Source of the DNA: Fomitopsis serialis
Taxonomy: Eukaryota > Basidiomycota > Agaricomycetes > Polyporales > Fomitopsidaceae
Assembly: GCF_022376445.1 (NCBI RefSeq)
Contig: NW_025955194.1
Span: 1-61,005 of the forward strand
DNA length: 61,005 nucleotides
Direction of reading: 5' to 3'
The notes under the pieces were generated by a model, which worked only from the letters and a program-made list of their open reading frames with translations, was not told where the DNA came from and searched no databases. Below are positions 43,723 through 56,500 of this stretch, one piece after another (within the stretch, counting starts at the first letter, position 1; each line of letters starts with the position of its first letter). A program made the translations under genes and the position numbers.

Positions 43723-44970
43723 TCACAACCACCCCGCCCATGCGGCGATATGCTTCATCGAATCGGTCCGCTCAGGCTCGTGCCAGTCTTGAGTAACGAA
43801 GTCGTGCGTGGCGTCCTCCACCTCGACGTAAGTGACGTTCTCCTCCCCGATACCCGCGATCAACCGGTCGCGCAACGTATGGCATACATCTAGGAGCACC
43901 TCAGCATCGCCAACAGTCAAGTAGGTCCTGGGGAGACCCTTGAACAGTTCCTTGGTCTCCGAAAGGAGCAGCGATGCGGGGGAGATCCACGGACTCTTCA
44001 CAACGGCCTCGTCAGGCATGTTTCCCAGCAAGCTCCGCTTTGTATAGCCCCAGAAGAATGGTGTGGAGTAGTCTGAGGGGTCGTTCCTGCGGAACGACGC
44101 GTCCGGCCCGTCGTGTGTGGGTTCCCACTCGCCTGTCGGGCTGATCAGGATTATCTGCCCGGGCATCGGGAGACCCGCGGGTCGGTGGAGGGCGATGTAG
44201 CGGGTGAGCGCGAGCGTGAGGTGGCCGCCTGCAGAGTCCCCGCTGATGGACACGTTCTCGGGGCGGAAGCCAGCTACACGCAAGAGGTAGTAGTAGCCTG
44301 CGAGCGCATCAAACAGTGCTGCTGGGAACGCGTTGGACGCAGGGAAAGGGGCCGATGATGACAGGCGGTATCCGCAGGAGAAGATACGCCACATGCTGGC
44401 GCATTGAGAAAGCAGGTCATGGTAGAAATTGCCACAGCCATCGCCCTCTGGGTATGACGAGGAAGCGATGTATCCTCCACCTGTACTGGCGATCAGTTAC
44501 TATGTTAATTGAGACGGACTCTGCGCACCGTGTAGATGCATGAGGACTCTCTCGTCAGGCCCGGCTTTCTGGTCGGGTTTGCCAGCCGCGCCTTTGAACT
44601 TGATCCAGTACCCGCAGAATGGCACGGGTTTGACACCGTTCAGCTCTGCCAGCTCCTTCACCTCTCCGACTATCATCTCCTAGGGAATTGGTTCATAGCG
44701 AGCGTACGCTATGTGTTCTGCCGGCGGGTTGGTCAGGAATGCCTTCGGGTCCTCAGCGCGCACAGGACGAATGCGTGTCATCAGCAGTGACGCAATGAAG
44801 GTTCGCATGAGGGAAGTCATGATCTCGCGTTTCAGAGTCCATGACTGGCGAGTGCGCAGAGAAGGGATAGTTGACCGTATGATGCAGTAGGGCAATTGGA
44901 AGAAGATCCCTGTGACGAGAAGATATATGATGTAAGCAGTTCTCAAAGGCTGGTGGCGGAACTCGAACAT
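43723..44970 (-). CDS. Alpha/beta hydrolase fold-3 (HSL-type) with an in-frame TAG
   Basis: Exons 44529..44970 and 43723..44480 (48 nt intron) form one frame of 400 codons, interrupted by a TAG at 44680..44682 after about 96 residues. Beyond the stop the family is plain: HGGGY at the intron junction (oxyanion hole), GDSAGG with the nucleophile Ser, the acid region LTVGDAEVLLD and the His in EDATHDF. Before it lies an N-terminal membrane helix (LRTAYIIYLLVTGIFFQLPY). HSL-type enzymes are esterases or lipases, and N-anchored ones are common in fungi. The stop is a clean substitution (CAG or GAG to TAG), not an indel. Possible explanations are a pseudogene, readthrough, a sequencing error, or a shorter protein starting at Met after the stop (MIVGEVKEL), which would lack the membrane anchor but keep the complete catalytic core. 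Confidence 0.75.
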
Positions 44971-46373
44971 GCTGGGTTGGGCTGCTGGAGTAGAAGGGGG
45001 ATGGGACGCGACGGAGTGTTGCAGTGCGGTGAGATCAGGAGAACAAACACTGTCCGAACCACCTGGGAGCGGAATGTTTATATAGTACCGCACGAGATGA
45101 ATAGCCTAGCGCATCAGTCTCATGTTCTTCGACTGTGTCGGGCATCCCGGTGACAGGATGTGTGCAGCTGTATGCGCGAGTCACCGAGGGGTCTTTAACG
45201 AGGCGCCAGATACTGGTAAACTCACTAGACGAGAGAGGCGACTGCTGGTAGTTGTTGATGAATTCCTGGATGATATGATTGTCGCTGCGCGCTGTGAGAC
45301 GTTCTCAATGCCGCCCATACTGAAGCGCGAAAACGTCGTGATCACGTAGCGAAATACACATAGTCAATGGGCCAGTGATAGAAATCGACCCGTGATCTAA
45401 ATACTGTTAAGTTCCGGCACTCAACTAGGATGCGAGACTTGCCTTCATTATTCGCAGCAACTGCAAGCGCGATACAATCAGTACAACGCTGACCCAGCGA
45501 GTCCCAGATCTACTCACGAAACACTGAGCACAAATCTGTCCAAACATAATCCGCACGCCGCACTAAGCATACATGTAATCTCGATACATCGCCGTGTCAC
45601 TTCTGAAGATGTAGAATTATGCAGGAAATGAAGCACGGTGGCTCGAATCGACGAATCCGCGTAGCCCGAGGTCACTAATCTGGCTCATAGTAGCCAGCGA
45701 TCTACTGAAGTTCCGAAACCGTGAGTGGTCGAGATTTGTGTACTGGAAAGTCCCACCCAGTCGTTTCATGGTCATGTACTTGTGTCATCAATTGTGTGGT
45801 GCGCCAACAAGTTCAAGAGCCTGAAGTTCGTGGCAGTGAGCTGGCATCAAAATAAACATGGTCGTAAGCTAGGTTAGGTGCGAACCTGCAGGCTTGGGGT
45901 CCAGTAGGTCAAAAACTGACTCATTCAACAAGCGTGCTGAGAATACAACATAAGTACCATTTGTCTCGATAGCGCCGTGTAGAGGGTCTTGGTATGAGAC
46001 ACGGAGGGCTGACGCGCGCTACTGGACTTCACTACGCCGATTCGCGCCGGATAAGGTAAGCGGTGTGGTTGCTCACATAAGCCTCTACAGTCATTCAGTA
46101 GGTATCGATCTCCTTTCTTGCGTCTTTGTTCGTAGTATCGGCCCTGATCTGGCGGAGAGGTCGGGAGAGTATGAATCTACAAACGAGTGCTGCCTTTCTG
46201 CTGCATAGCCAAGCGGGAATATCGTGTCGCTCGGAAGTTGTAAGCCTAGCACTCAATCAAACTTCCGCCTCTACTTTCCCACCTCACGACGTTCCGGCGC
46301 AGTTCTACCGCCTGCAAGTGGAAGTGCTCACCGCAGACTTGGTTCCTGCACCCATTGCTGAAGACGACCGGTA
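44971..46373. other. Long intergenic region between divergent genes
   Basis: 1.4 kb. It contains the hydrolase TATA box. An open frame at 46126-46372 could be an upstream exon of the next gene: a 53 nt GTAATG...CAG segment (46372..46424) would join it in phase. Otherwise nothing recognised. Confidence 0.45.
45077..45084 (-). promoter_or_regulatory. TATA box of the HSL-type hydrolase gene
   Basis: TATATAAA on the minus strand, 107 bp before the ATG at 44970. It indicates that the anchored start upstream of the TAG was the original one. Confidence 0.5.
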
Positions 46374-48159
46374 ATGGCCCCGCTCTTCAACACCCTGGTC
46401 CGGTACCGTGGCTTGTACTTCAGCAACTACCAGGCTGCCCCTAGCTTCCGGGACATCGCGGGCTACCATCTCATGCTCACCATCCCGCGGGAGCCTCCCC
46501 CCTTTGCCGAATGGCTCGCGCGCAAATGCGAGGAACTGGATAGCCGTCTCGCGGCTTCGGGTGTCGCGAAGAAGCTGCCGTACGGGGGGAACTACAGCCA
46601 GACCACCCAGATGGTCACGGAGACTCGCCCGGACTTTGGGCGGACGTGGATGGACTGGACGTATGAGCTAGACCTCGACACGCTCGTGTTCTCCTTCATG
46701 GCGGAGCCGATGTTCCGCCTGGACCAGATGCCTCCCGCAGATGAGTGCGAGCGGTACATCACACAGGATCACTACGGCCTCTGGACGTGTGCGCCCGACC
46801 TCCCCGAGAGGCACAGCTATCGCGCGAACTGGCTGCAGTCCCCTCCGGCACAAGCCACGCAGAGCTCTTCTGTCAATGTCCGGATGAATATTCCCGTTGA
46901 CGAGCTGCTAGGCACGTCAACAGACCGCCCAGACAGCGAGCGCGTCTGCACGCGGCTATACGAGGTCATCGTCGGGCAATATTTTCGCGAATATCATCAT
47001 GGCTTCCACCAATGCTGTCGTCCTGGTGCGGAAGACGACAGCGACGACGCAGCGCAGCTAAGAAAGATGCTGCTGCACCTCCTCTGGCCAGCCGTGACGC
47101 CAATGATTCATAAATCGGAGAGCCCGTATAGAATTGAGGATCAGCGGGGTCGGGAGCGACGTTGGCTGCGTAGCGACGTATTCTTGCAGGTCTGCGTCAA
47201 TTTGCGGTCAGAGGCCGCCTTGCATTCTGTGGCTCGATCGTTAGTCACGGAGCTGCATAGCAAAGGCGCAAATCACAACAAGATATACGGAGTCCTTTTC
47301 TCCGGTAATTACCTCGCGATCGCGTGTTTCGACAAACTTCAAGGACTCTCGCAGCAGATATATCAAGTGTCATGCTCAGCGATTCTGCGATTCCTTCCGG
47401 ACCGCTTCGGCATGTACCCTTCGAGCCCTGGAATCGACGCACTCGTCCGTCTGGGACAGGCCCCATGCGCGGCGTTGGACTCCTCTATCCTCTACCGCCT
47501 TCACGCAGATATCGAGCCTGCCGCGCAGGTACCAAGCCCTCTCCTTTCAGTCCATGCCACACCCGGTCGTGGGTCGCTCCTGAAGCTCCCTCACGAGCTC
47601 CTGTCGTTCATTGTCGACCATCTCGACGACGGCGACCTACACAATTTCGCCACCGTCTCGCGCCAAACCAACTTCGCCGTCTGCGGGACTCGGCGTATCC
47701 GGTATCCAGTCATCGACCGGCACCACCGGTTGGTCCGAGTGCGGCCTTTGCACTTCGAACCGCAGATCCTGCCAAACGGCGACGTCCTGCGGTCGGAGGA
47801 GTTCCACGAGCTGGTGTCGGCGGCGTTCGTCACCGAGGACGACAAGGTGCTCCTGCTCGGGTTCAACCCCGGCATCGACATCTACCTGCTGCAGCTCAAT
47901 TCCATGGCATGCTGGGGCTCGGGGACGTTGGCGATGCCGCACGTTCTGGGGAGGCAGATCCGCATACCGTACATAGTCCTCGACAAAGCAGCCGTGGCGG
48001 ATCTCGAAAGCGACGCGACTGCTGAGAATCTGTTAGGTCGCATATGCAGGCGGGGCTCACGGGTCTGGGGTCAGGTCCAGGCAGACGAGGTAAGTTCGAT
48101 ACCTTGCGTCCCAATTAGCCGTCGTTGCTCACATAACCAAATAGGACGATGACCTCTGA
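46374..48159 (+). CDS. F-box-like protein of unknown family
   Basis: Exons 46374..48089 and 48145..48159 (55 nt intron; without splicing a 592-codon frame ends at 48152) give 576 residues. Residues about 400-440 read LLKLPHELLSFIVDHLDDGD then LHNFATVSRQTN, an F-box-type helix pair that would bind Skp1 in an SCF ubiquitin ligase. The N-terminal 390 residues are compact and Trp/Tyr-rich (DFGRTWMDWTYELDLDTLVF) with no family I recognise. The end after splicing is the acidic QADEDDDL. An alternative 5' structure adds an upstream exon ending about 46371 and removes the first 17 residues of this model. No membrane segments. Substrate and partners unknown. Confidence 0.7.
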
Positions 48160-48764
48160 CTTTATGGGTCCTCACTATCGACGAGAGATTGACTGCGTAC
48201 ACATCTGCTATTGGTCGATAGTCGGAGACTTTTACGTCGCAACAAAGAACCCCATTGAATACAAATGTTAGCCAATGCTCACAATGCAATTGTCCGTTTG
48301 GAATAATAAGCACTCACGTAGCTGAATTCGTTGTTCCCGAATTCTCGATGACAGCTGTTGACATCGAGGCTGTGGCTCGAGGCCCGAAGCGAAGGCGAAG
48401 TCCCAAGACTTCTGGCGCGACAAATGCTACTAGGGATGTCTTGTAGATTGCCTGGCCGTGTAGGTCAATCGTGCGCCCGAGCCTGAGCGCATACCTGACG
48501 TATGTCAAACTTAACGGCTACGTCAAGATTAGAAGGCTCATAACGCCCCCACACCCTGTGTGAACGAACACCAGCGCACCGACAACAACACACTCAAATG
48601 ACCGCGTACCAACGAGGAAAGTGATATCGAACGGACTGCACAGCTTACCGTGAAGTGTGCGCCGACTGTGCATGCAGCATTACAGACTCTTGAATTACTC
48701 ACACGGACACTAATCTGGATGTAGAAGTAACAATACTGTTCTTCGTTATCTATCTATTTTGCGA
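48160..48764. other. Intergenic region between convergent genes
   Basis: 605 bp. A 63-codon plus-strand frame (48255-48446) ends in a basic stretch but has no supporting feature. Nothing else seen. Confidence 0.45.
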
Positions 48765-50605
48765 TCAAAGCCCGAGTTCGTCCGCGTAGGGGAGACGCTT
48801 GATGTCACCAATAGCAACATATGTCGGCTTGGCCTTGAGGAACGAGGTCGCCGCCTGGGACAAGCAGCATTGAGTACAGTCATGAATCACCCGTGGAAGC
48901 AACTGACCTTGGAGAAAGCAGACGCGCCGACCTTGTCAAGGTTGGAGATCGCGCTGTCGAGAGACGCCGGCGAACCGAGGGCCTAGATATGGCCGTCAGC
49001 GGAGGAGCCGAGTAACGTATGCAAGCTACTTACCTGTGCACCCAAGGCAAAGGCAAGGTTGTCACGGCCGTCAAGTGCACTTGCAGCAGAGAACTTGGCC
49101 TTCGCGACTGCCTTCTTGAGCTCGTCGCCCTTAAGGCTCCCTGAGGCCTTGAGCGCCGCAACCGCCGCCTTGCCCGCCGCCTTAACGCCCTCCGTGCTCT
49201 CACCCTGGATGAGGACGCCGTACAGTGCCGCGTCCGAGTACGGGAGTAGCACGGTCTTCACGCTGACGCCCTCGGGCACATCGGCGGTAATGGGTGAGCT
49301 GCCCTTCGACCACTTCACGGACGGCGTGGGGTCGAGGTACGCGGAGAGCACCGCCAGCTCAGCGGAGGGAGCACCCGTCGTGCCGAGACCAATGAAGATC
49401 GTCTCTGGTGCACCGTGCGCCTCGATACGGGTCTCGCCACCATAGTAGGAGCTTGGCGTAGAAGTGGGCGCAGACGCGCTGGACAGCGACCCGAGAGACT
49501 GCTCGACGAGCTTCTGGAGAGTCGCCGCGTCAATGCCCGTGCCGAGGACAGCGAGGTTGCCAGGGGCGAAGACAGTCTGGGCGTAGGCCTTGATGTCCTC
49601 AACCGAGACATGCGCGCCGGGGGAGGTGAAGGGCGACGAGCCGAGACCAGTACGGAAGGCGAGCAGGTGTGCGAGATCGAGAGCGCGCACGGCAGGGTTG
49701 GAGAAGGCGGTGGTGGACTCTGCCTCGCAGACGGGAACAACGTACTCGTCAAGCTCGTGTCTTGTGTACTTTGCCGACTTGATGAAGGAAGAAATGACGT
49801 CTACGAAGAAAGACCTGCAGCAAGGTCAGTATGTTACAACGCTATGCCAAGCGAGGGTCTGAAGCATTGAAGACTGGAACCACCCGGGGCCAACTCCGTA
49901 CATGGATACCAGGAAGTGTTATGCGGTATAATAGCACTTCCACATTTGCATTGTGAACCGGGCAAGTGGAGGGCGACCCGAGACCACCCGGCGGCGGCGG
50001 TACGACATAATCTAACACCGGCTGCCAGAATGTCCCAAGGTGCACCGAGAGTGCAGAAGGTGCACATGCGACATGTGAGGGGCAGCGATTGAATGGACTA
50101 CAACTGTTCACAAGAACGATGGTCGAATATAACAGTCCCAGCGGTACCGCCAGTGACGTAGCCACCCCGGAGGTGGTTTGGGTGGAATAACCAAGTCTTC
50201 AGAGCAATGTGAAGAACAGATAGACTCACTCGTCGCCCCTCAAGAACTCCGCAGTCAATGCGAGGTGTTCCCGCGTCAGACTTGTCGACAGAACACCGCC
50301 GTACAACTCGGCCTCTCGGATCGTACCCAAGAACGACCGCTTCTCCGTGCTCTGCGAGACATCAGTTTAAAAATTCCTGACGCGACCCGGAATGCACTCA
50401 CTTTGAATGCGAACCCCTTCAGCGCATGAGCAACACCGGGTTTGCTCTCGAACCTACTGCCCGCCTTGACGAGGAACGTGACAGCCGAAGTCGGTTCGCC
50501 GTTGTCCACTGCGGCGACCTTTACGCCAGCGGTGTCGACGACGGTCGCAAAATTACGGACGATGCGCGACGCGCCGCGCGCCGCCGACGACCTCGAAGCG
50601 AACAT
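48765..50605 (-). CDS. QCR2: Ubiquinol-cytochrome c reductase core subunit 2
   Basis: Exons 50402..50605, 50230..50351, 49034..49814, 48908..48982 and 48765..48854 give 423 residues. The N-terminus MFASRSSAARGASRIVRNFAT is an Arg/Ser-rich mitochondrial presequence. The M16-type fold follows: VDNGEPTSAVTFLVKAGSRF, then GVAHALKGFAFK, a degenerate HxxEH region as expected for the non-catalytic core 2 protein, then ELYGGVLSTSLTREHL and DEYVVPVCEAES. The C-terminal GDIKRLPYADELGL is characteristic. It is a structural subunit of respiratory complex III in the inner mitochondrial membrane. The second intron (49815..50229) is 415 nt, far longer than the 45-65 nt norm of the window, and has no open frame of interest. 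Housekeeping gene. Confidence 0.93.
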
Positions 50606-50853
50606 GGATAATTAGGAGGAAGAGTTGACGGAGAGTGTACGACGTTGCAGGCGACCAGGTCCTCGACGCGGGTTCCGGCTGTCGCCGAACCGACCGGCGC
50701 TTACAAAAAGCCGTGGCTTCGAACCCCGATCATACGTAGACTTATACAAACTCGAATTCCATGATTCGCCACAGCTGACAAGCTAGATTGTACAAACTTT
50801 CAAACACTAACAGTACAAGACAGTACATCCATCCTCAACCTAGATATTGACGT

Positions 50854-52084
50854 TCAAGCCTTGCGAGCATAAACAACCCGGTACTGAAGTTCCATGCCCT
50901 CTATGGTGTTAACCTCGAGGATGAAGCCATTGACCAGGTCCTGAGCCGCCGCGCGGCCACAGTAGCGTTTCTCCACCAACCAGAGCTGCATGGAAGTCGC
51001 GAATACGCGAAGATTAGCTTTCAGCCTCTCCCCAGCACTGCGGGGGTCGAGATTCTCGGACCCGATGGGGACGTAAACGTCCTCGACGCGCATGCCAACA
51101 AAGGCGCCCGAAAGCCGGACCCACTCGGGGATGCTCGCCGCGACGAAGCCAATCCCGTCCCGCCCGAGGTAGTAGTTCACCAGGTCGAAGAAGCGGTGGA
51201 TGCGCGGGGCACGCTCGCTGATGCGAGAGCCGTCCTTCATGACCGGGTAGCCGAACCACTCGCCGGATATGTACAACCCGCCGGGACGCAGCGCACGCGC
51301 TACTTCCCTCAGAAGCCTGGGGAAATCACGGACCTTTGCATCTACCATGAGCTAAATCGAAGCACCGACGTCTACAAACTCACCGCCAAGTGGATGTCCC
51401 GGGCGTGGATGAGATCGACGCTGCCCGGCGCATACCCGAGCGGTTCATCGAGATCGTGCATCTCGAACCAGACGTTCCGCAGAGGGTGCCTAGTTTGGAT
51501 TGGCACTTCAGAGAAAGGAGAGGTTATGATAGCCTCGTGAGACATCGCAATTAAGCTCATACCGATGTCAATCCCGCTGAACCTCACATGTGGGAATTGG
51601 CCTGCCACATCCATGACCCTTCAGAGAAGGTTTGAGTTGGCAGATTCTTGACAGATGCACAAATCACAACGCACCACCGTCCTGTTCCCGTCCCCAGATC
51701 CACGGCCTGCCTCTGCAACCCGTGGACCGGCCGCAAGACATCGCGAACGGGGCCTTTGAAGTGCGCACCAATAAGGCTGTACAACAGGGCATGCTGCCTG
51801 TTTTGCCTCTGTGCAGTTTGATCAGTCCGGTGCTTCCTTCAGACATCCCAAACATGATAGGCTTCGATAAGAAGGTGACGCACATGCTGCTCATCCGCAT
51901 CCACAGGCAAAGGATACGGAGAATGACCATGAGAATGGAAGAGCCGACCATTGCGCTCGTCGAAGTAGCGAGGGAATTCGTCGGGGTGGAGCTCAGTGAG
52001 CTCTGAGGACGTATCGGAGTGGATCTCCTCATCACTCGAGGCGGTGCCGGGAGTAGACCAGATGCGATAGCGTTCGATGGCCAT
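50854..52084 (-). CDS. SAM-dependent methyltransferase
   Basis: Exons 51884..52084, 51675..51808, 51384..51618 and 50854..51333 (introns 75, 56 and 50 nt) give 349 residues. Residues 1-70 are an acidic, probably flexible lead (STPGTASSDEEIHSD). The class I methyltransferase core follows: motif I VDLGTGTGRW, then the acidic end of strand 2 (VRFSGIDIG), motif II-like GSVDLIHARDIHLA and motif III VARALRPGGLYISGEW. The family resembles the TAM/LaeA-like methyltransferases abundant in basidiomycetes; the methyl acceptor is unknown. The last intron is best read as 50 nt because a nearer TAG would leave only 32 nt and add residues absent from relatives. No membrane segment. Confidence 0.85.
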
Positions 52085-53582
52085 GGCAGCGACCGCAGAG
52101 GCGTAGAACGGAGAGGCGAGAGCGCAAGAGGAACAAGAGGCCGCCTGTCCACTTTTGTGTCCGCTGCGTCGCCATTTAATAACTCCGACGACTGAGAAAC
52201 GGCGACGCTAACTCAGCGGCCCAGCATAGCCCAGAAATGCCGCTGATCAGCTCCTTCGATGGGTTCCCCAACGTGTTCCACGACCACTAGAACGGCGATT
52301 CCGACGACTTTCGCGCCTTACTAGCTATCGCAGTACACTGCGAACGTCTGCATTCAAGTAGAGGGCTATGAGGGGCGATATGACCACGTACTCCCGGCTC
52401 CGCCACCCGTCTTGCAGCCGGCCGCAGTGAGACGACTGGAAGAAGACAAGGTGGCCCAAATCGAGGAGCATCATCTGCACAAGTTCCATGCGGGCGATGG
52501 CTAGGCACCAGAAGCTGCTGATTGGCCTGATCACCCTACTGGCCCATCCGCAGAGTATTCTAGCTGAAACACCTGGGAAACCGAGTTAAATCAGAGATTG
52601 ACGACTCGGAAGCAATGTTGGAGCAAACTCCGGTGCTCTGCTCTTTGCGCCGCAGTCCCAGGTGAGAGCGTCAACGACAATCGCTAAGAGGGTCGGATGG
52701 GGCATGCTAGGGTTGTGAAATACGCTGAGCGAGCACCGAAAATAGCAAGGTCGCGGCAGAAGGGGGCACTTAGCACGTCGCTCCCCTGAAGGAACGATGA
52801 AATTCGCGGCAGACGCCACATCACACGCTCCCGAGGAACTGCTGCGGTCTAGAAGAGCCGGGCGACAACATGGGAGAATGTGGACATGATGAGCAGCCGG
52901 CGCTCGGCTTTACGAAGCGGGAAGCATTCCCTCGACCATGTGCAGACTGTTGTGCGCATATTTGGTCGTGTGGGTCCGCTGCCTTGCCGCTCAAGCAGAA
53001 CCTGAGCGAGCAGAGCAGGAGAAAACAAGAACACACCGCTTCAGAAAATGAGCTCTACGACGGAAAGGTGTTTCCAGGTGTGTAGTCGTGTTTTGTTTTG
53101 ACTGCCGATGAATCGTTCTCTGCAACTTGATGCAGAAGAGGTAAGCAGGCGCGACGGCGCCTAGCGTTGAGTGAAGTCTACGAGATGAAAACAAGTTAGA
53201 TGTTTGATAGACTACATTCTTTTCCTGACGTACATCATGAGAATAGTAGGCGTTTGCTTGCTTCACAATGGCTGGTGGCTTCGGCGATCTTGGGACTCCG
53301 CCTTCGGGCCAGCGGATATGAATGAATGAGCACAACAACTTGTTATAAGATGGTTGAATGAGAACTGTCCCTTTAGAAGCTGAGGAAATGGTTATCTTAG
53401 CACTTTGCTAGAGTAGTCGGAGCGGCAAGACAAGCTTGAACATTGATCAACCCAAGGGAGTTGAATGAGGCGTGGGAACTAAGATTGAGAACAACGGCGC
53501 TTTGCCCATATATGGGACCTCCGCCGTCATTGTGGCTCACACCGAGTTCGTCCTCTACTACACTCACCTCTAAGTGTTCAAT
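52085..53582. other. Long intergenic region between divergent genes
   Basis: 1.5 kb between the methyltransferase and the DNA polymerase genes. No domain-bearing frame on either strand. A CATATATGG element near 53509, 74 bp before the polymerase ATG, could act as its TATA box. Confidence 0.5.
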
Positions 53583-56500
53583 ATGGCCCAACCATGGAAA
53601 GCATACGGAAGCTACTCCGCGTACAACGAATGGTTCCTGAGGGAGGAGAAGAAGCGTCTGGATATGCCCGACGAAAGCGACGAAGACTTCCTAGCTCGTG
53701 TGTATGGCAGGAATCGAATAAGGTCGGTACACGATATTCAATATAGGACATAGCTGAACGGCCAAAGTAGGAATGATGCAAGCCCCAACAACGATGCAGG
53801 GACTTCGACAGCGCGCCGCGTGAGCATTGAGAGACCAGAGGCTGTGAACACCGATGTGGCGCATAATGAAGAACAGAACACGCCCATTCCGCTGGATGCT
53901 GCATCGCCGCAGCAGAGTGGGTAAGTTCAACGACTGATTCATTCGTATATGCTATCTCTTACAGCTCACCAGGCAGAAGCGTAAAGCACCCGCAGAGAGA
54001 ACCGCAGAGCACTCTCAGGGCGTCTCGAAGAAGCGGAGATTGAGCCCAGAACACGCCGAGGGATCTGCCTCGGAGTGTTTGAAACGTGTTGAGGGCTCTA
54101 CTTCCAGTGCTCCAGAAGTCCTGACACCACAACGAGCCGCCGACATCCCAGCCAGTGGCGCCACTGCCCATCAAAGGGGCCCAGCGTTGGATACACCTAT
54201 TGTGCCTTCACATAACAGAATAATGAATGCCTCTCCAGTTCCAGATGTGAGACAGCAACCGAAGCCTGCGAACACATTGCAGCGACCTCTCAGTCCAGTC
54301 GTCGATGTTGGAGCACGCAACATCGAGCAACCGGTGCCCTCTTCGTCGCGAATCATTCCGACAGAAGCGCAGGCCACATCTGACGATGTAGTGAAGCCTC
54401 CCAAGACCCGTTCGTCCAATCATGCGGTGCGCAAGAATGCTGCTCTCATCAGCAAAGTCATCAAAGTCTTCGGTGGCGGGTCTGGACCAGATGCAGCTCA
54501 CAGTAGCAGTTCCGTAACAACTCCCGCGGCTTCGGGGCCATCCTCGTCGAAAGCGAACCTCGCGCGTGGGAAGGCAGCAGCAGAGCCGAAGACGAAGACG
54601 GGTCCTCTCAAGAACCAGAAGTCGGGCAAGAAGAAAAGAGAGCTGGTCACTCCGTTAGAATATGCCCAGCGCCTCCAGGACCAATTGTCCGAAATGGCTG
54701 CGACGCGGAAGAGCCGCGTCTCGCCCTACTTGCGGGGAAAGAGGATCTACTATTATGGTGGAGACATGAAGTATGCGAGCGAAGAGACGAGGGGACGCAT
54801 GGATCATGTAAGCCGAATTGCCCGCGTCTTGACGACGATTGCTGACCCACTATGTGTGACACCGTTCAGATTGTCAAGCATGGTGGCACCATCGTACCAA
54901 TCTACGACCCATCCATCATCACGCACATCGTCACTACCGACCATCCGCCCAAGTCAGCATTCCTGCAGGCGACCGGACTACGCTCGCTCAGTGAGATCCC
55001 GGACCACATTCCGACGGTGAAGTGGAGCTGGGTTGCCTCCAGAAGAAGGAACCCGGGCGTACCTGCCAGGAAGGGAGCAGAGAAGACAGAGCCGCGCGCC
55101 GACGACCCCGATGGTGACAAAACCGAGCAGATTGAAGAAGAGAGCTCTGAGCCGCCAGCGAACTTCAACCTCATGTTCCACGCGGTCTTCAAGGAACGAT
55201 TAGACGCCGGTATACCTTCCTGCATGAGTAAGGGCGGCTCGAAGGCACAGAAAGTCACGACCTTCACGGAGCATGGTATCTCTCGTCCTACCCTCACAAA
55301 CCGAGCGGACGAGATACGAGCGGCATCAGTACCATATCGTGCGTATCCCTCTCGTAGGCGTCTCAGGTGACACTGAAATACGTGACGGTGTCTGTAGGGA
55401 ATTCACTGTCGATCGGATTGAGCCTAAAGACTCTACCATTATATGCGGCTTCGACGAGTCATCTTACCTGGGTAAACAACCTTCGGGATCTAGCTCAAGG
55501 CTATCTGAAGGCGCACCGGTCGCCGGGAGCTCCAGAGATGCACTGAGAAGCAAGGACCGCGCAACTCCTGATGCGGATCCGTTGGCTCCGTTCTACGAAC
55601 AGGCACGTGAGGAACGAGAAGCAGAAGTAGGTCGCCGTTAGCCTGGGCCTTGTCATGTTCGCCCATTGACTCTGCCTCATGCTCAGGATGCGCGGCCTGG
55701 ACTGAGCAGCGACGACGAACAGGACGAGGAGATTGACAGTGGTGGGAAGGGTGGTACGACACACGCGGCGTCGAAGAAGAGGGTGTGATTTGTTTATGTC
55801 TTCTGCAGCACCACTCTGACACGGCCCCAGGGCTTCTTGTGCGACTCAAAGCCAGAAGAGGATCTGGAATGTGCAAATCAGGACGTGATCGATAAGGTCG
55901 TGTACTCCTTTGCCAGATTGTCTAGGCTTACTGAATGTGATTTAGCTTCAAGAGCTGAAAGAACTACACAAGGCTAAACTATCTGTAGAGGATAACTGGA
56001 GAGTTTACACTTACGACAAAGGTGTGCGGTTTTGTCCTCTCTCACCGTCTTCAATGACGCTGAATGTATATTCCCGTGGCTTTTGTCATACTCGCTACGC
56101 GCCGCCCATAGCCATAAGGGCACTCCGGTCTTACCCCAAGAGGATACGGTCCTACGACGAGGCGCGCGCCATCCGAGGTATTGGGGATAAGACGGCACAG
56201 AAGGCACGTCTTCTCGCCTCAGCTTCGCCTCGCTCTTCCAGAAGCTATGCGTTTGAACGGCTCAATTTACGTGCTATGCAGATCATTGAAATTCTGCAAA
56301 CGGGGGAGTTGCGGAGAATAGGATACGAGAGGACGGAGGATGTCGAAGCCATCAACATGTTCCAGGGCATCTATGGAGTCGGTGAGTGTGAACCACATGC
56401 CTAGAGCCTCCGAATGAAATTCAGGCTGGCGCTCGCAGGCCGTCAAACTGCTTTCAAGTGGTACGCTAGTGGTTGTCGAAATCTGGACGACATTCGCACG

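Noticed and set aside
48255..48446. 63-codon frame with a basic C-terminus
   Set aside because: No homology pattern, promoter or splice partner; too short to support alone.
51352..51383. A 32 nt intron in the methyltransferase gene
   Set aside because: Extending to the next AG gives a 50 nt intron in phase and removes residues absent from the family.
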